Assembly: GCA_032161045.1 (NCBI GenBank)
Contig: JAVHTH010000011.1
Length of the DNA: 64,000 nucleotides
Strand: one strand, 5' to 3'
From: Fervidibacter sinensis
GTDB taxonomy: Bacteria > Armatimonadota > Fervidibacteria > Fervidibacterales > Fervidibacteraceae
Shown here one piece after another: positions 1 to 7,482 of this stretch. Position numbers and translations under genes: made by a program. Numbering within the stretch: the first letter of the stretch is position 1; every line of letters starts with the position of its first letter. The notes beneath the pieces were generated by a model. The model had not been told where the DNA came from and made no database searches. It saw only the letters and a program-made list of their open reading frames with translations.

Positions 1-1584
1 GTTTGGATTATCGCATCTGCCCACTCTCGCTATGCTCACATCGGTTGGCATCAGAAATCGCTAACAGTTGGCGAGGTTGAGCACCCAGAAACCGAACGGT
101 TCGCAGAAGTTCTTGAGCGTCATTTGGAACAGGCACGATTCATCGCAGCGGAGCAAATTGACTTTGACCGACTTGTTGTTTTGCAGTTCGTCAACATCAC
201 GCCGCTTGGTGAAAGGAAGCGGTTTGCCCTCTGGTGCGAAATCATGGGAAAGCACAGCAACTTGGTTTTGGTTGACGAAGATAGCGGTTTGGTGGTTGAC
301 GCATTGAAGCGTTTGCCTTCGTCAATGAACCGATACCGGGAAGTTTTGCCGGGTAAGCCTTACATCCGACCGCCAACGGGCAACCGCAAAAACCCCTTGA
401 CCGTTGAACGGGAAGAAGTCTTCAAAATCGCAATCGAGAACCAAATTTCTCAGCCGTCAGATTGGGCAAAATTTTTCTTCGGCATGAGCGACCATTTGCT
501 TAAGTTAATGGAGCAACGAATTGGTGAACCGTTGACAGACCCAAATGTGTTTTGCCGCGCTCTTGACTGGCTGCGGACTGTAATTGAACGAGGCGAATTT
601 GAGCCGACAGTTTGGAAAGACGGGGACGGCAACACCGCTTGGTGCTACCCGCTCCCAATTGCTCATGCCAGTCCCCAGTCCCCGATCCCAACCCCCCACT
701 TTGCCCCTGCCTTGACGGAGTGGTTGAATTCGTTGGCAAAGCGCGAAACCGTTGAGCAAAAGCGACAAAGTTTGCTGGGAAATTTGAAGCGGAATATGGA
801 AGGGCTTGAAAGGCAAATTGAGGAGTTGAGGCAACGATTGCAGGAAGCACAAGAAGCCGACAAGTTACGCAAGTGGGGCGAATTGTTGCTAACTTTCGCT
901 CACGAGATTCCCGCTAACGCCAAAGAAGCGGTTGTGACCGATTACGATACTGGGCAGCAAATTCGGATTCCGCTAATTGAAGGTAAAACGGTGTCCGAAA
1001 GTGCTCAACATTATTTCGCCCTTTACCGCAAACTCAAAAGCGCCGCTGAAACCTTGCCTGCAGTGATTGAGCGATTGCAGAAGCGTTTTGAAGATTTGCG
1101 CAAACTGGTTGAGCGAGTTCAATCAGCGAACGAAAATGAACTGGCTGAACTCGCTTCCCAATTGCCGAAAGCATTGACATCGGCAGCGGAGACTCCGGTG
1201 CGCGTTCAATCTGAACGCGAGGGTGATTTCCTGCGTTTCAATGTTTTTGGTGGCTATGAAGTTTGGGTCGGTCGCAATGCCGAAGCGAACGCGAAACTGT
1301 TGCGGGTGGCAAGACCCGATGATTTGTGGTTTCATGTTAAGGGAGCACCTGGTTCGCACGCTTTGCTTCGGGTTCAGAAGCGGAACGAACAAGTTCCGCA
1401 AAAAGCGATTGAAGAAGCAGCACAACTCGCCGCATACTACAGCAGCCGGCGAACTTCTTCTTGGGTTGAAGTTGACTACACGAGGGCGCGATATGTCCGA
1501 CCAGCAAAGGGGCAAAAAGGTTTGGCGTTTTACACCAACTTCAAAACCATCGCCGTTGAGCCAAAATTGCCGAGCGAAACCTGA
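1..1584 (+). CDS. rqcH: RqcH / NFACT-family ribosome quality control protein (5' partial)
   Basis: The frame is open from base 1 to the TGA at 1582, so the start lies before the window; 527 codons are visible and about 50 N-terminal residues of a usual 560-580-residue protein are missing. The first part fits the NFACT-N domain (motif LVLVDED, then an R-Y-R-x-V-x-PG-x-x-Y-x-x-P segment near 330-380). A charged coiled coil follows (about 770-900). The C-terminal NFACT-R domain has DLWFHVKGAPGSH near 1318-1358. In this family the protein binds 50S subunits blocked by peptidyl-tRNA and adds C-terminal alanine tails that mark the stalled peptide for proteolysis. A heptanucleotide tract at 670-697 encodes a Pro/Ser-rich loop before the coiled coil. 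Family assignment is firm; activity is inferred. Confidence 0.9.
   Translation, partial: VWIIASAHSRYAHIGWHQKSLTVGEVEHPETERFAEVLERHLEQARFIAAEQIDFDRLVVLQFVNITPLGERKRFALWCEIMGKHSNLVLVDEDSGLVVDALKRLPSSMNRYREVLPGKPYIRPPTGNRKNPLTVEREEVFKIAIENQISQPSDWAKFFFGMSDHLLKLMEQRIGEPLTDPNVFCRALDWLRTVIERGEFEPTVWKDGDGNTAWCYPLPIAHASPQSPIPTPHFAPALTEWLNSLAKRETVEQKRQSLLGNLKRNMEGLERQIEELRQRLQEAQEADKLRKWGELLLTFAHEIPANAKEAVVTDYDTGQQIRIPLIEGKTVSESAQHYFALYRKLKSAAETLPAVIERLQKRFEDLRKLVERVQSANENELAELASQLPKALTSAAETPVRVQSEREGDFLRFNVFGGYEVWVGRNAEANAKLLRVARPDDLWFHVKGAPGSHALLRVQKRNEQVPQKAIEEAAQLAAYYSSRRTSSWVEVDYTRARYVRPAKGQKGLAFYTNFKTIAVEPKLPSET
670..697. repeat. Heptanucleotide tract inside rqcH (4 units)
   Basis: Four successive 7-mers (AGTCCCC, AGTCCCC, GATCCCA, ACCCCCC) lie in the coding frame and give a Ser/Pro/Thr-rich linker. 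It is the first of about ten such tracts in the window and resembles the short tandem heptamer repeats known from cyanobacteria. Confidence 0.6.
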
Positions 1585-1597
1585 ACTCAAAAAAACG

Positions 1598-1660
1598 GTA
1601 GCGTCGCCTCTTGGGGGCGACGGTTGTTAAACTTTCGTCGGAAACAAGCCCCGACGCTAC
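1598..1660. repeat. Facing pair of GTAG-footed hairpins
   Basis: A plus-oriented hairpin (GTAG then CGTCGCC...GGGCGACG, 1598-1623) faces a minus-oriented one ending in CTAC (1636-1660). Between them is a short spacer with GTTAAAC. The same paired layout recurs at 47652-47714 and 51016-51078. It lies between rqcH and the haem gene and could also terminate transcription, though no long T-run follows. Confidence 0.75.
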
Positions 1661-1670
1661 CATTTTTGAA

Positions 1671-1698
1671 AACGCTCAACACCGAACGCACAACGCTC
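1671..1698. repeat. Intergenic heptanucleotide tract
   Basis: Four 7-mers (AACGCTC, AACACCG, AACGCAC, AACGCTC) lie in tandem just upstream of the haem gene. This shows that the heptamer tracts are not confined to coding regions. Confidence 0.5.
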
Positions 1699-1722
1699 AA
1701 AGCAAGTGAAAGGTGACCACAA

Positions 1723-3129
1723 ATGTCCGAGCGACATATCCTTGTTGTCGGTGGTGGAATTTCTGGGCTTAGTGCTGCTTACCATTTGCTCAAAATCGCG
1801 AAACAGAAAGGCATCCATGTGCGGGTTACCCTTGTTGAACGCGAAAGTCGGTGGGGAGGGAAAATCCGAACCGTCAAAGAAGATGGGTTCACTGTTGAAG
1901 GCGGTCCAGATAACTTCGTGACTGTCAAGCCTTGGGGGCTTGAACTTTCCCGCGAACTTGGGCTGACAGAAAGTTTGCTCCCGACCAACCCGAAAGCGCG
2001 GCGGGTTTTCATCCTTTGGCGCGGTAAATTGCATTTGCTGCCACACGGTTTCTTGACCTTCTCCCCAGACCTGAAAGGGCTACTTGAAACTGATTTGCTT
2101 TCGTGGCGCGGCAAGTTTAGGGTTGCGCTCGGGATACTTTTGCCCAAACCGAAATGGGATGAGGATGTAAGCGTCGGGAAGTTTTTACGCTACTACTTGG
2201 GTGCGGAGATGACTGAGCGAGTCATCGCACCGCTTATGGCGGGAGTTTACGGAGGCGACATTGAGCAGTTGAGTGCCCGAACAACTTTGCCCACACTTTG
2301 GCAGATTGCGAAACTGCACCGCAACCTTGCTTGGGCTTCGCTCATTCGGACGCTTCGCCGAAAATTGTTCGGTCAACCCCAAACTCAAAGAGCCCAGTCG
2401 TTTTTCATGACGCTCAAAGGCGGCTTGGGCGAGTTGGTTGATGCCTTGCTCGCTAACTTGACAGAAGCGAATTTGCTGCTAAGACGGACCGTCACGGCTT
2501 TAGAATTGGACACCGAAACAAGCAAGGTCATTGCGACGCTTGATGACGGTGGCAAACTAATCGCTGATGCTGTCATTTTGTCAACCCCTGCTTGGGCTGC
2601 TGCCGAATTGATTCGTCCGCTTGACGAACTCTTAGCCACAGAACTTTCAACCATACCGCACACTCATGCTATCACGGTTTCACTTGCTTTTGACCGTTCA
2701 CAAGTTCAGCACCCGCTGAATGGCTCAGGTTTCCTCGTTGCGCCCGACGACCAGCAAGAGAATTTGCTGCTTGCTTGCACATGGACATCAAGCAAATACC
2801 CACCGAGAGCACCGCAAGGCAAAGTTTTGCTGCGGGCTTTCGTTAACCGATGGGTAGACCTAAGCGATGACCAACTTGTCAACGAAATTGTCAAGTCATT
2901 GCGACCACTCCTTGGCATTGTGGGAGAACCGCGAAAGGCTTGGGTTTTCAGGTGGGAGAGCGCGATGCCACAATACACTGTCGGGCATCACCAAAGGGTC
3001 GCAAGAATTAGCGAGCGAGTGAGGAGATTGCGGCAGATTTTTCTGGCTGGAAACTACTTGACAGGAATTGGCGTTCCCGATTGCATCCGCGCTGGCAAAG
3101 AAGCAGCGGAGAGAGCAATGAGGATTTGA
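1723..3129 (+). CDS. hemG: Protoporphyrinogen/coproporphyrinogen oxidase (HemG/HemY type)
   Basis: The 468-residue protein has the FAD-binding dinucleotide fold at its N-terminus (VVGGGISGLSAAYHL) and the typical C-terminal FAD loop (AGNYLTGIGVPDCI...GKEAAE). Length and both ends match oxygen-dependent protoporphyrinogen IX / coproporphyrinogen III oxidases, which oxidise the porphyrinogen late in haem synthesis. An AAAGGTG ribosome site stands 6-12 bases before the ATG. No other haem gene is visible nearby. Sequence alone does not decide between the protoporphyrin and coproporphyrin routes. Confidence 0.88.
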   Translation: MSERHILVVGGGISGLSAAYHLLKIAKQKGIHVRVTLVERESRWGGKIRTVKEDGFTVEGGPDNFVTVKPWGLELSRELGLTESLLPTNPKARRVFILWRGKLHLLPHGFLTFSPDLKGLLETDLLSWRGKFRVALGILLPKPKWDEDVSVGKFLRYYLGAEMTERVIAPLMAGVYGGDIEQLSARTTLPTLWQIAKLHRNLAWASLIRTLRRKLFGQPQTQRAQSFFMTLKGGLGELVDALLANLTEANLLLRRTVTALELDTETSKVIATLDDGGKLIADAVILSTPAWAAAELIRPLDELLATELSTIPHTHAITVSLAFDRSQVQHPLNGSGFLVAPDDQQENLLLACTWTSSKYPPRAPQGKVLLRAFVNRWVDLSDDQLVNEIVKSLRPLLGIVGEPRKAWVFRWESAMPQYTVGHHQRVARISERVRRLRQIFLAGNYLTGIGVPDCIRAGKEAAERAMRI

Positions 3130-3168
3130 AGTCAATGCACGGGACAACAGATGCTTTCTCTACCCATG

Positions 3169-3361
3169 CTACGGGCTTTAGCCCGTAGTTGCTGATGAAT
3201 TTTTGAGCGCCGACTTTAGTCGGCAAATTTCTTTGGCGGACGAAAAAATTCACAAGCCAATTTTTCGGGCACATTTCGTGTGCCCCTACAAATCTTGGAA
3301 GGCAAGCCTCTGGCTTGCCGATTTTTCCACAAACTTGTAGCGTCGGGGCTTGTCCCCGACG
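3169..3361. repeat. Cluster of short hairpins after the haem gene
   Basis: The cluster holds a perfect CTAC...GTAG palindrome (3169-3188), a GCCGACTTTAGTCGGC hairpin (3209-3224), a minus-oriented hairpin ending CCCCTAC (3267-3289), a GGCAAGCC...GGCTTGCC hairpin (3301-3319) and a plus-oriented GTAG hairpin (3337-3361). No reading frame in 3130-3564 looks like a gene, so this region is essentially all repeat. Confidence 0.7.
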
Positions 3362-3380
3362 GTGGCATGGATGATTGTTA

Positions 3381-3510
3381 GGACTTACGCAGTTGATGTC
3401 ATTTTGTGTAGGGGCGGACGATAGTCTGCCCGAAAACACCCTTTACAAGGGGTTAAAACTGCCCTTGCGGGCGGCTTAGCAACCGCCCCTACATCCAACT
3501 GCGTAACTCC
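3381..3510. repeat. MITE-like element with terminal inverted repeats
   Basis: GGACTTACGCAGTTGATG at 3381-3398 is mirrored with two differences by CATCCAACTGCGTAACTCC at 3492-3510. Inside are two GTAG-footed hairpins facing each other (3408-3431 and 3469-3492). There is no coding capacity. Either it is a small non-autonomous transposon that picked up REP hairpins, or the outer arms are simply the extended stem of a REP pair. Confidence 0.5.
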
Positions 3511-3564
3511 TACACAAAAGAGCATGGGACAGAAACTTAAACGATTGTGAGGAGGTGTTCTGTT

Positions 3565-4122
3565 TTGGGCGTCAAAAATGACCGTTGGATTCGCGAAATG
3601 GCTTTGAATCACGGGATGATTGAGCCGTTTGAGGAACGATTGGTGCGTAAGGGTGTCATCAGTTTTGGGCTGAGTTCCTATGGCTATGACATGAGGCTTG
3701 CTGACGAGTTTTTGATTTTCACCAATGTCTGGGGTGCAATCGTTGACCCGAAAGCCTTTGACGAGAAGGCGTTTGTCAAGCATAAGGGCGACTACTGCAT
3801 CATACCCCCAAACAGTTTCGTGCTCGGCAGGAGTGTTGAGTATTTCCGCATCCCGCGCGATGTCATCGGCATCGTCGTCGGAAAATCGTCCTACGCTCGC
3901 TGTGGCATTGTTGTGAATGTGACCCCACTTGAGCCAGAATGGGAAGGGCATGTTACGATTGAGATTTCAAACACGACGCCGTTGCCCGCAAAGGTTTACG
4001 CCAACGAAGGAATTGCCCAAGTGCTTTTCGTCAGTGCCGATGAGTTGTGCGAGGTCTCTTATGCTGACCGACAAGGCAAGTATCAAGGACAGCGAGGCAT
4101 TGTTCCGCCAAAGGTTGAGTAA
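3565..4122 (+). CDS. dcd: dCTP deaminase
   Basis: The 185-residue protein matches dCTP deaminase along its length. Visible landmarks are the nucleotide-site serine/glycine segment KSSYARCGI and the C-terminal QGQRGI loop. It deaminates dCTP to dUTP to feed dTMP synthesis; some homologues are bifunctional and also remove pyrophosphate. The start is taken as TTG at 3565 because GAGGAGGTG (3549-3557) is well placed 7 bases upstream; the longer GTG start at 3547 would translate the ribosome site itself. It is followed closely by a membrane transferase gene on the same strand. Confidence 0.92.
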   Translation: MGVKNDRWIREMALNHGMIEPFEERLVRKGVISFGLSSYGYDMRLADEFLIFTNVWGAIVDPKAFDEKAFVKHKGDYCIIPPNSFVLGRSVEYFRIPRDVIGIVVGKSSYARCGIVVNVTPLEPEWEGHVTIEISNTTPLPAKVYANEGIAQVLFVSADELCEVSYADRQGKYQGQRGIVPPKVE

Positions 4123-4140
4123 TGTCGGATGTGAACTAAA

Positions 4141-5013
4141 ATGAAAGATGCAATCGCCATTGGCTTAGTTGCCGCGTTCATTGCCTTGTGGACTCGCTTG
4201 ACGCTGAGAAGCGTCGCTCAGCAACCTTTGTTGCGCCGCAAAAACTACTTGGGTGAAGAGGTCGTCAACAGCGCTGGGTTGGCTTTTGTGGGGAGTTCAA
4301 TTCTCGGGTGGCTTCTCCTTTGTTGGCGCGGTTCGGTTGATTGGCACGAAGGTGGACAATTGATGTTCGCAGCGTTGTGGTTTGGAGCACTTGGCTTGCT
4401 TGATGACCTTGCCCTTGACACTTCCGCAAAAGGGTGGCGGGGACACTTGAGGGCATTTTTCCGAGAACGAAAAATCACGACAGGGTTTGTCAAGTTGGTT
4501 GGAGGCGGTTTGGGGGCGTTGATTTTATCGGCTTGGGTTCTCGCTGTGAGCGCTCCCACATCCCTGCAACGCTTTTCGCCCCAATGGTTTCTGTTTTTCA
4601 TCGCAAGTGCAATTTTCATCGCACTCAGCGCTAACACGCTGAACCTGCTTGATGTCAGACCGTCGCGTGCGCTCAAAGGTTTTTGGTTGCTCACTCTCGT
4701 TGGTTTGATTGTCTCGCGAGGTCAAGGTTGGCAGTCCTTGTTGCCGCTTATGGTTGGCACAATTGTCTACGCTCCCGCAGATTTCGGTCGCAAGGCAATG
4801 ATGGGCGATGCAGGCTCTAATCCGCTTGGAGCGTGCTTTTCTGTTTGGGCTTTGAACCATTGGACAACGCCAGTTCGTTGGTCGCCAGCAATTTGGGTTC
4901 TGCTGGCAATTTTCATCGCAATTCAAATTTACGCTGAAAAGCGTTCGCTAACCGAAGACATTAAACGCATCGCACCGTTGCGTTGGTTTGATGAACTGGG
5001 GGTGCGAAAATGA
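4141..5013 (+). CDS. GT4-type polyprenyl-phosphate sugar-phosphate transferase (MraY/WecA-like)
   Basis: The 290-residue, strongly hydrophobic protein keeps the acidic signatures of the MraY/WecA superfamily: LGLLDD after the third membrane stretch, the N-x-x-N-x-x-D motif in NTLNLLDV, and GDAGSNPLG. Family members move a sugar-1-phosphate onto undecaprenyl phosphate at the inner membrane. It is shorter and more divergent than true MraY, so it more likely acts in a surface polymer route than in peptidoglycan. The stop overlaps the next start by 4 bases (ATGA), which implies translational coupling. Confidence 0.72.
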   Translation: MKDAIAIGLVAAFIALWTRLTLRSVAQQPLLRRKNYLGEEVVNSAGLAFVGSSILGWLLLCWRGSVDWHEGGQLMFAALWFGALGLLDDLALDTSAKGWRGHLRAFFRERKITTGFVKLVGGGLGALILSAWVLAVSAPTSLQRFSPQWFLFFIASAIFIALSANTLNLLDVRPSRALKGFWLLTLVGLIVSRGQGWQSLLPLMVGTIVYAPADFGRKAMMGDAGSNPLGACFSVWALNHWTTPVRWSPAIWVLLAIFIAIQIYAEKRSLTEDIKRIAPLRWFDELGVRK

Positions 5014-5957
5014 GCGACCAGCAAATTCAACCTGCGGACTTGACAAAAGTTAGAACAATTTCGGTCGCCGAAAGGCAAAGCAAGGTTGAAGTTGACTTGC
5101 TGGCGAAACCGCTGAGCAAGGGCGCAAGTTTCTCCGAATTTTGGCGGTCACTTCCCCACATACTCGCAGCAAAAGAGTTGCGCGAAGTTGTGGACGCAGT
5201 CGTTCAAGCGAGGCGAAACAACCGTCCCGTCATCGTCCTTTTCGGCGCACATGTCATCAAGGTCGGTTTGAGTCCGATTGTCATTCAACTTGTGCGCGAG
5301 GGCGTGATTACTGCAATTGCCGTCAACGGCGCAACCGCATACCACGATGTTGAATTGGCGCTTTTCGGGCACACGAGCGAGGATGTAACCGAAGGCATGA
5401 AAACTGGCACTTTTGGCATGGCAAAAGAACCCTGCGATTTTGTCAACGCTGCAGCAAAGCGAGCGGCAGAAAAAGGCGTTGGGCTTGGTCAAGCGATTGG
5501 AGAGGCTCTTTTAGAAAACGGAGGGAAATTTGTTGAGTTCAGCGTGCTCGCACAATGCGCAAAAATCGGTGTCCCTGTGACTGTCCATGTCGCAATTGGG
5601 ACGGATGTCAACCACATGCACGGAAGTTTTGACCCTGCAGCGTGGGGAGTTGCGACTCATTACGATTTTCGGCTTCTTTGCCGTTTGGTTCGTGACTTGA
5701 CCGACGGAGTTGTCATGCTTTGGGGTTCTGCGGTTTTACTGCCCACAGTGCTTGAAAAGGCGTTGACAGTTTCTCGCAACCTGTGGAGCGAACCCGAACG
5801 GTTTGTCGGCGTCACCTTTGACTTCATCCGCCACTACCGTTCATGGCGCAACCCGCCAGAGAAAGCGGATGCTTTGGGAGGCAAAGGCTACTACATCGTC
5901 GGTCACCATGAGTTGCTCATCCCGATGTTCGCCCAAGCAGTTTTGGAAAACCTGTAG
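5010..5957 (+). CDS. Deoxyhypusine-synthase-like protein of unknown role
   Basis: The 315-residue protein carries a Rossmann-like core resembling the deoxyhypusine synthase fold (VIVLFGAHVIKVGL, then NGATAYHDVELAL and GHTSEDV). Bacteria lack eIF5A, so a hypusine role is unlikely, and I cannot name the substrate. It is coupled to the upstream membrane transferase and could act on the same lipid-sugar route. The stop codon TAG at 5955-5957 is part of a GTAG-footed hairpin that begins at 5954, so the final residues may have been set by a repeat insertion. Confidence 0.55.
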   Translation: MSDQQIQPADLTKVRTISVAERQSKVEVDLLAKPLSKGASFSEFWRSLPHILAAKELREVVDAVVQARRNNRPVIVLFGAHVIKVGLSPIVIQLVREGVITAIAVNGATAYHDVELALFGHTSEDVTEGMKTGTFGMAKEPCDFVNAAAKRAAEKGVGLGQAIGEALLENGGKFVEFSVLAQCAKIGVPVTVHVAIGTDVNHMHGSFDPAAWGVATHYDFRLLCRLVRDLTDGVVMLWGSAVLLPTVLEKALTVSRNLWSEPERFVGVTFDFIRHYRSWRNPPEKADALGGKGYYIVGHHELLIPMFAQAVLENL

Positions 5958-5977
5958 GGGCAATTGAGGTTTGCCTG
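5954..5977 (+). repeat. Degenerate GTAG-footed hairpin overlapping a stop codon
   Basis: GTAG is followed by GGGCAA...TTTGCCT. The TAG doubles as the stop of the upstream gene. The hairpin is weaker than those near 54-57 kb. Confidence 0.5.
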
Positions 5978-6100
5978 CAAGCCCTTGTCTTTGTGCCAAA
6001 CTTTTATGATGAGCGTTTAACCAAGCAGAGCCTACAAACCAATCCTTTTCAGAAGCGAGCAACTCGCAAATCCTTTTTCCCGAGACGAGGTGATGCACTG

Positions 6101-6769
6101 ATGACTGAGGAACTCAAGCAACCTGAAGCCGTCTCTAATGAAGTTGAAGCAGCACCTGCCGAGACAGCCGAAACTGCTCAAGAAAGTGCTGTTGAAGTGA
6201 GAGAAGAGCAAGTGACCGTTGAGGAACTTCAAGCGCGCATCGTTGAATTGGAAGAACAACTTGCCCAAGCGAAGGCTGAAGCGGAAGACTACAAGGAAAG
6301 GTGGATTCGCGTCTCCGCCGATTTTCAGAACTTCCGCAAGCGCGTTATGCAAGAGCGAGTTGAGGCATATAACAAGGGCAAAGAGGATGCGGTTTTAGCG
6401 CTCTTGCCCGTCCTTGACAATATGGAGCGAGCGCTCGCTTCTCTGAGCGAAAATGCCGATTTGAACGCTTTCAAGCAAGGTTTGGAACTGATTGTCCGCT
6501 TGTTCCGCGAGTCACTCAGGCGCTTGGATGTTGAGCCCATCCCTTCCGAGGGACAAAAGTTTGACCCATACTACCACGAAGCCTTTGAACGAGTTGAGCG
6601 GGAGGATGTTGAGGAAGGGCTAATCATTGGCGAGGTAGAACGGGGCTACAAGATGGGCGACCGAGTCATAAGACCCGCAAAGGTCAAAGTCGCTGTCAAG
6701 CCTACACCGCAGTTAGCAGTGCCAGAAGTTGAGATAGGGGGAGAAGAGGAATGCTCCAACGCACACTAA
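6101..6769 (+). CDS. grpE: GrpE nucleotide exchange factor for DnaK
   Basis: The 222-residue protein has an acidic Glu/Ala-rich N-terminus, a long coiled coil, and the GrpE core (ADFQNFRKR, then LLPVLDNMERAL, a DPYYHEA segment and VIRPAKVKV). It promotes ADP release from DnaK. The start is ATG 6101 with GAGG-type ribosome site GACGAGGTG (6084-6092); a longer in-frame start at 5993 adds residues with no family support. The 3' end overlaps the next gene by 19 bases, and dnaJ follows, so this is a chaperone operon. No dnaK lies in the window. I see no CIRCE inverted repeat upstream. Confidence 0.95.
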   Translation: MTEELKQPEAVSNEVEAAPAETAETAQESAVEVREEQVTVEELQARIVELEEQLAQAKAEAEDYKERWIRVSADFQNFRKRVMQERVEAYNKGKEDAVLALLPVLDNMERALASLSENADLNAFKQGLELIVRLFRESLRRLDVEPIPSEGQKFDPYYHEAFERVEREDVEEGLIIGEVERGYKMGDRVIRPAKVKVAVKPTPQLAVPEVEIGGEEECSNAH

Positions 6770-7467
6770 TCGCTGACTTGGCGAAGGAGTTGGGAAAATC
6801 AGAAGAGGAGGTTAGGCAGTTCATTGAAGCCTTGTGGCAGCGATTGCCGCTTGTCACAGAAGTTGAACCACCCTTCGTCCGTTACCTTGACGCTCGCATA
6901 GAAGGTGTCAAGTCAACCCTTGAAGCGACCATCAATGGCTTAAAGGCAACAATGGAGCAGGGTTTCTTGAGAGCAGAGGAGAGGGACGAAGCGTTGAGGC
7001 GGGAGATAATGGAACGATATGAAGCGTTGAGACGGGAGATGGTAGAGCGATATGAAGGATTAAGGCGGGAGATGATGGAGAAGTATGACTCGTTGAGGGA
7101 TGCAATGGAGAAAGGCTTCCAGCAGTCTGCAGAGAGGGACGAAGCGTTGAGGCAGGAGATGATAGAGCGATATGAAGCATTGAGGCGGGAGATGATAGAG
7201 CGACATGAAGGGTTGCGGCAGGAGATGATTGAACGACATGAAGTGTTGAAGCGGGAGATGATAGAGCGATATGAAGCGTTGAGGCGGGAGATGATTGAAC
7301 GAACCGAAATGGTGAAGCAGGAGTTGATGCAAGAAATCAATATCGTGAGGCAGGAACTCAACTCGCTTCGCAACGAAGTCAAGAGACTTGAGCGTTGGTT
7401 TCTCTCCTTTTCCATCCCCATGATTCTCATGCTTGCCGGTGTCATCGTTCAAAACTTGCTCAAATGA
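6751..7467 (+). CDS. Hendecad-repeat coiled-coil protein between grpE and dnaJ
   Basis: The 238-residue protein is built mainly of an 11-residue repeat with consensus EALRREMIERY, nine or ten copies broken once by a DSLRDAMEKGFQQ segment. At DNA level this is a 33-base repeat (about 6987-7310). An 11-residue period predicts a nearly straight or right-handed coiled coil. The C-terminus has one hydrophobic stretch (FLSFSIPMILMLAGVIV), so the rod is probably tail-anchored in the membrane. The N-terminal 50 residues look globular. The ATG follows GGGGAGAAGAGG. I do not know a function; the position between two Hsp70 co-chaperone genes suggests stress-linked expression. Confidence 0.75.
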   Translation: MLQRTLIADLAKELGKSEEEVRQFIEALWQRLPLVTEVEPPFVRYLDARIEGVKSTLEATINGLKATMEQGFLRAEERDEALRREIMERYEALRREMVERYEGLRREMMEKYDSLRDAMEKGFQQSAERDEALRQEMIERYEALRREMIERHEGLRQEMIERHEVLKREMIERYEALRREMIERTEMVKQELMQEINIVRQELNSLRNEVKRLERWFLSFSIPMILMLAGVIVQNLLK

Positions 7468-7482
7468 CGGAGGGGTTAAATC

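Noticed and set aside
5958..6100. CIRCE operator or promoter before grpE
   Set aside because: I could not find the TTAGCACTC/GAGTGCTAA inverted repeat, and the best -35/-10 pair has only a 14-base spacer.
6882..7445. A 187-codon minus-strand frame with repeated ISRLNASYRSI-type units
   Set aside because: It is the exact antisense of the hendecad repeats in the plus-strand coiled-coil gene, which has the ribosome site and operon position.
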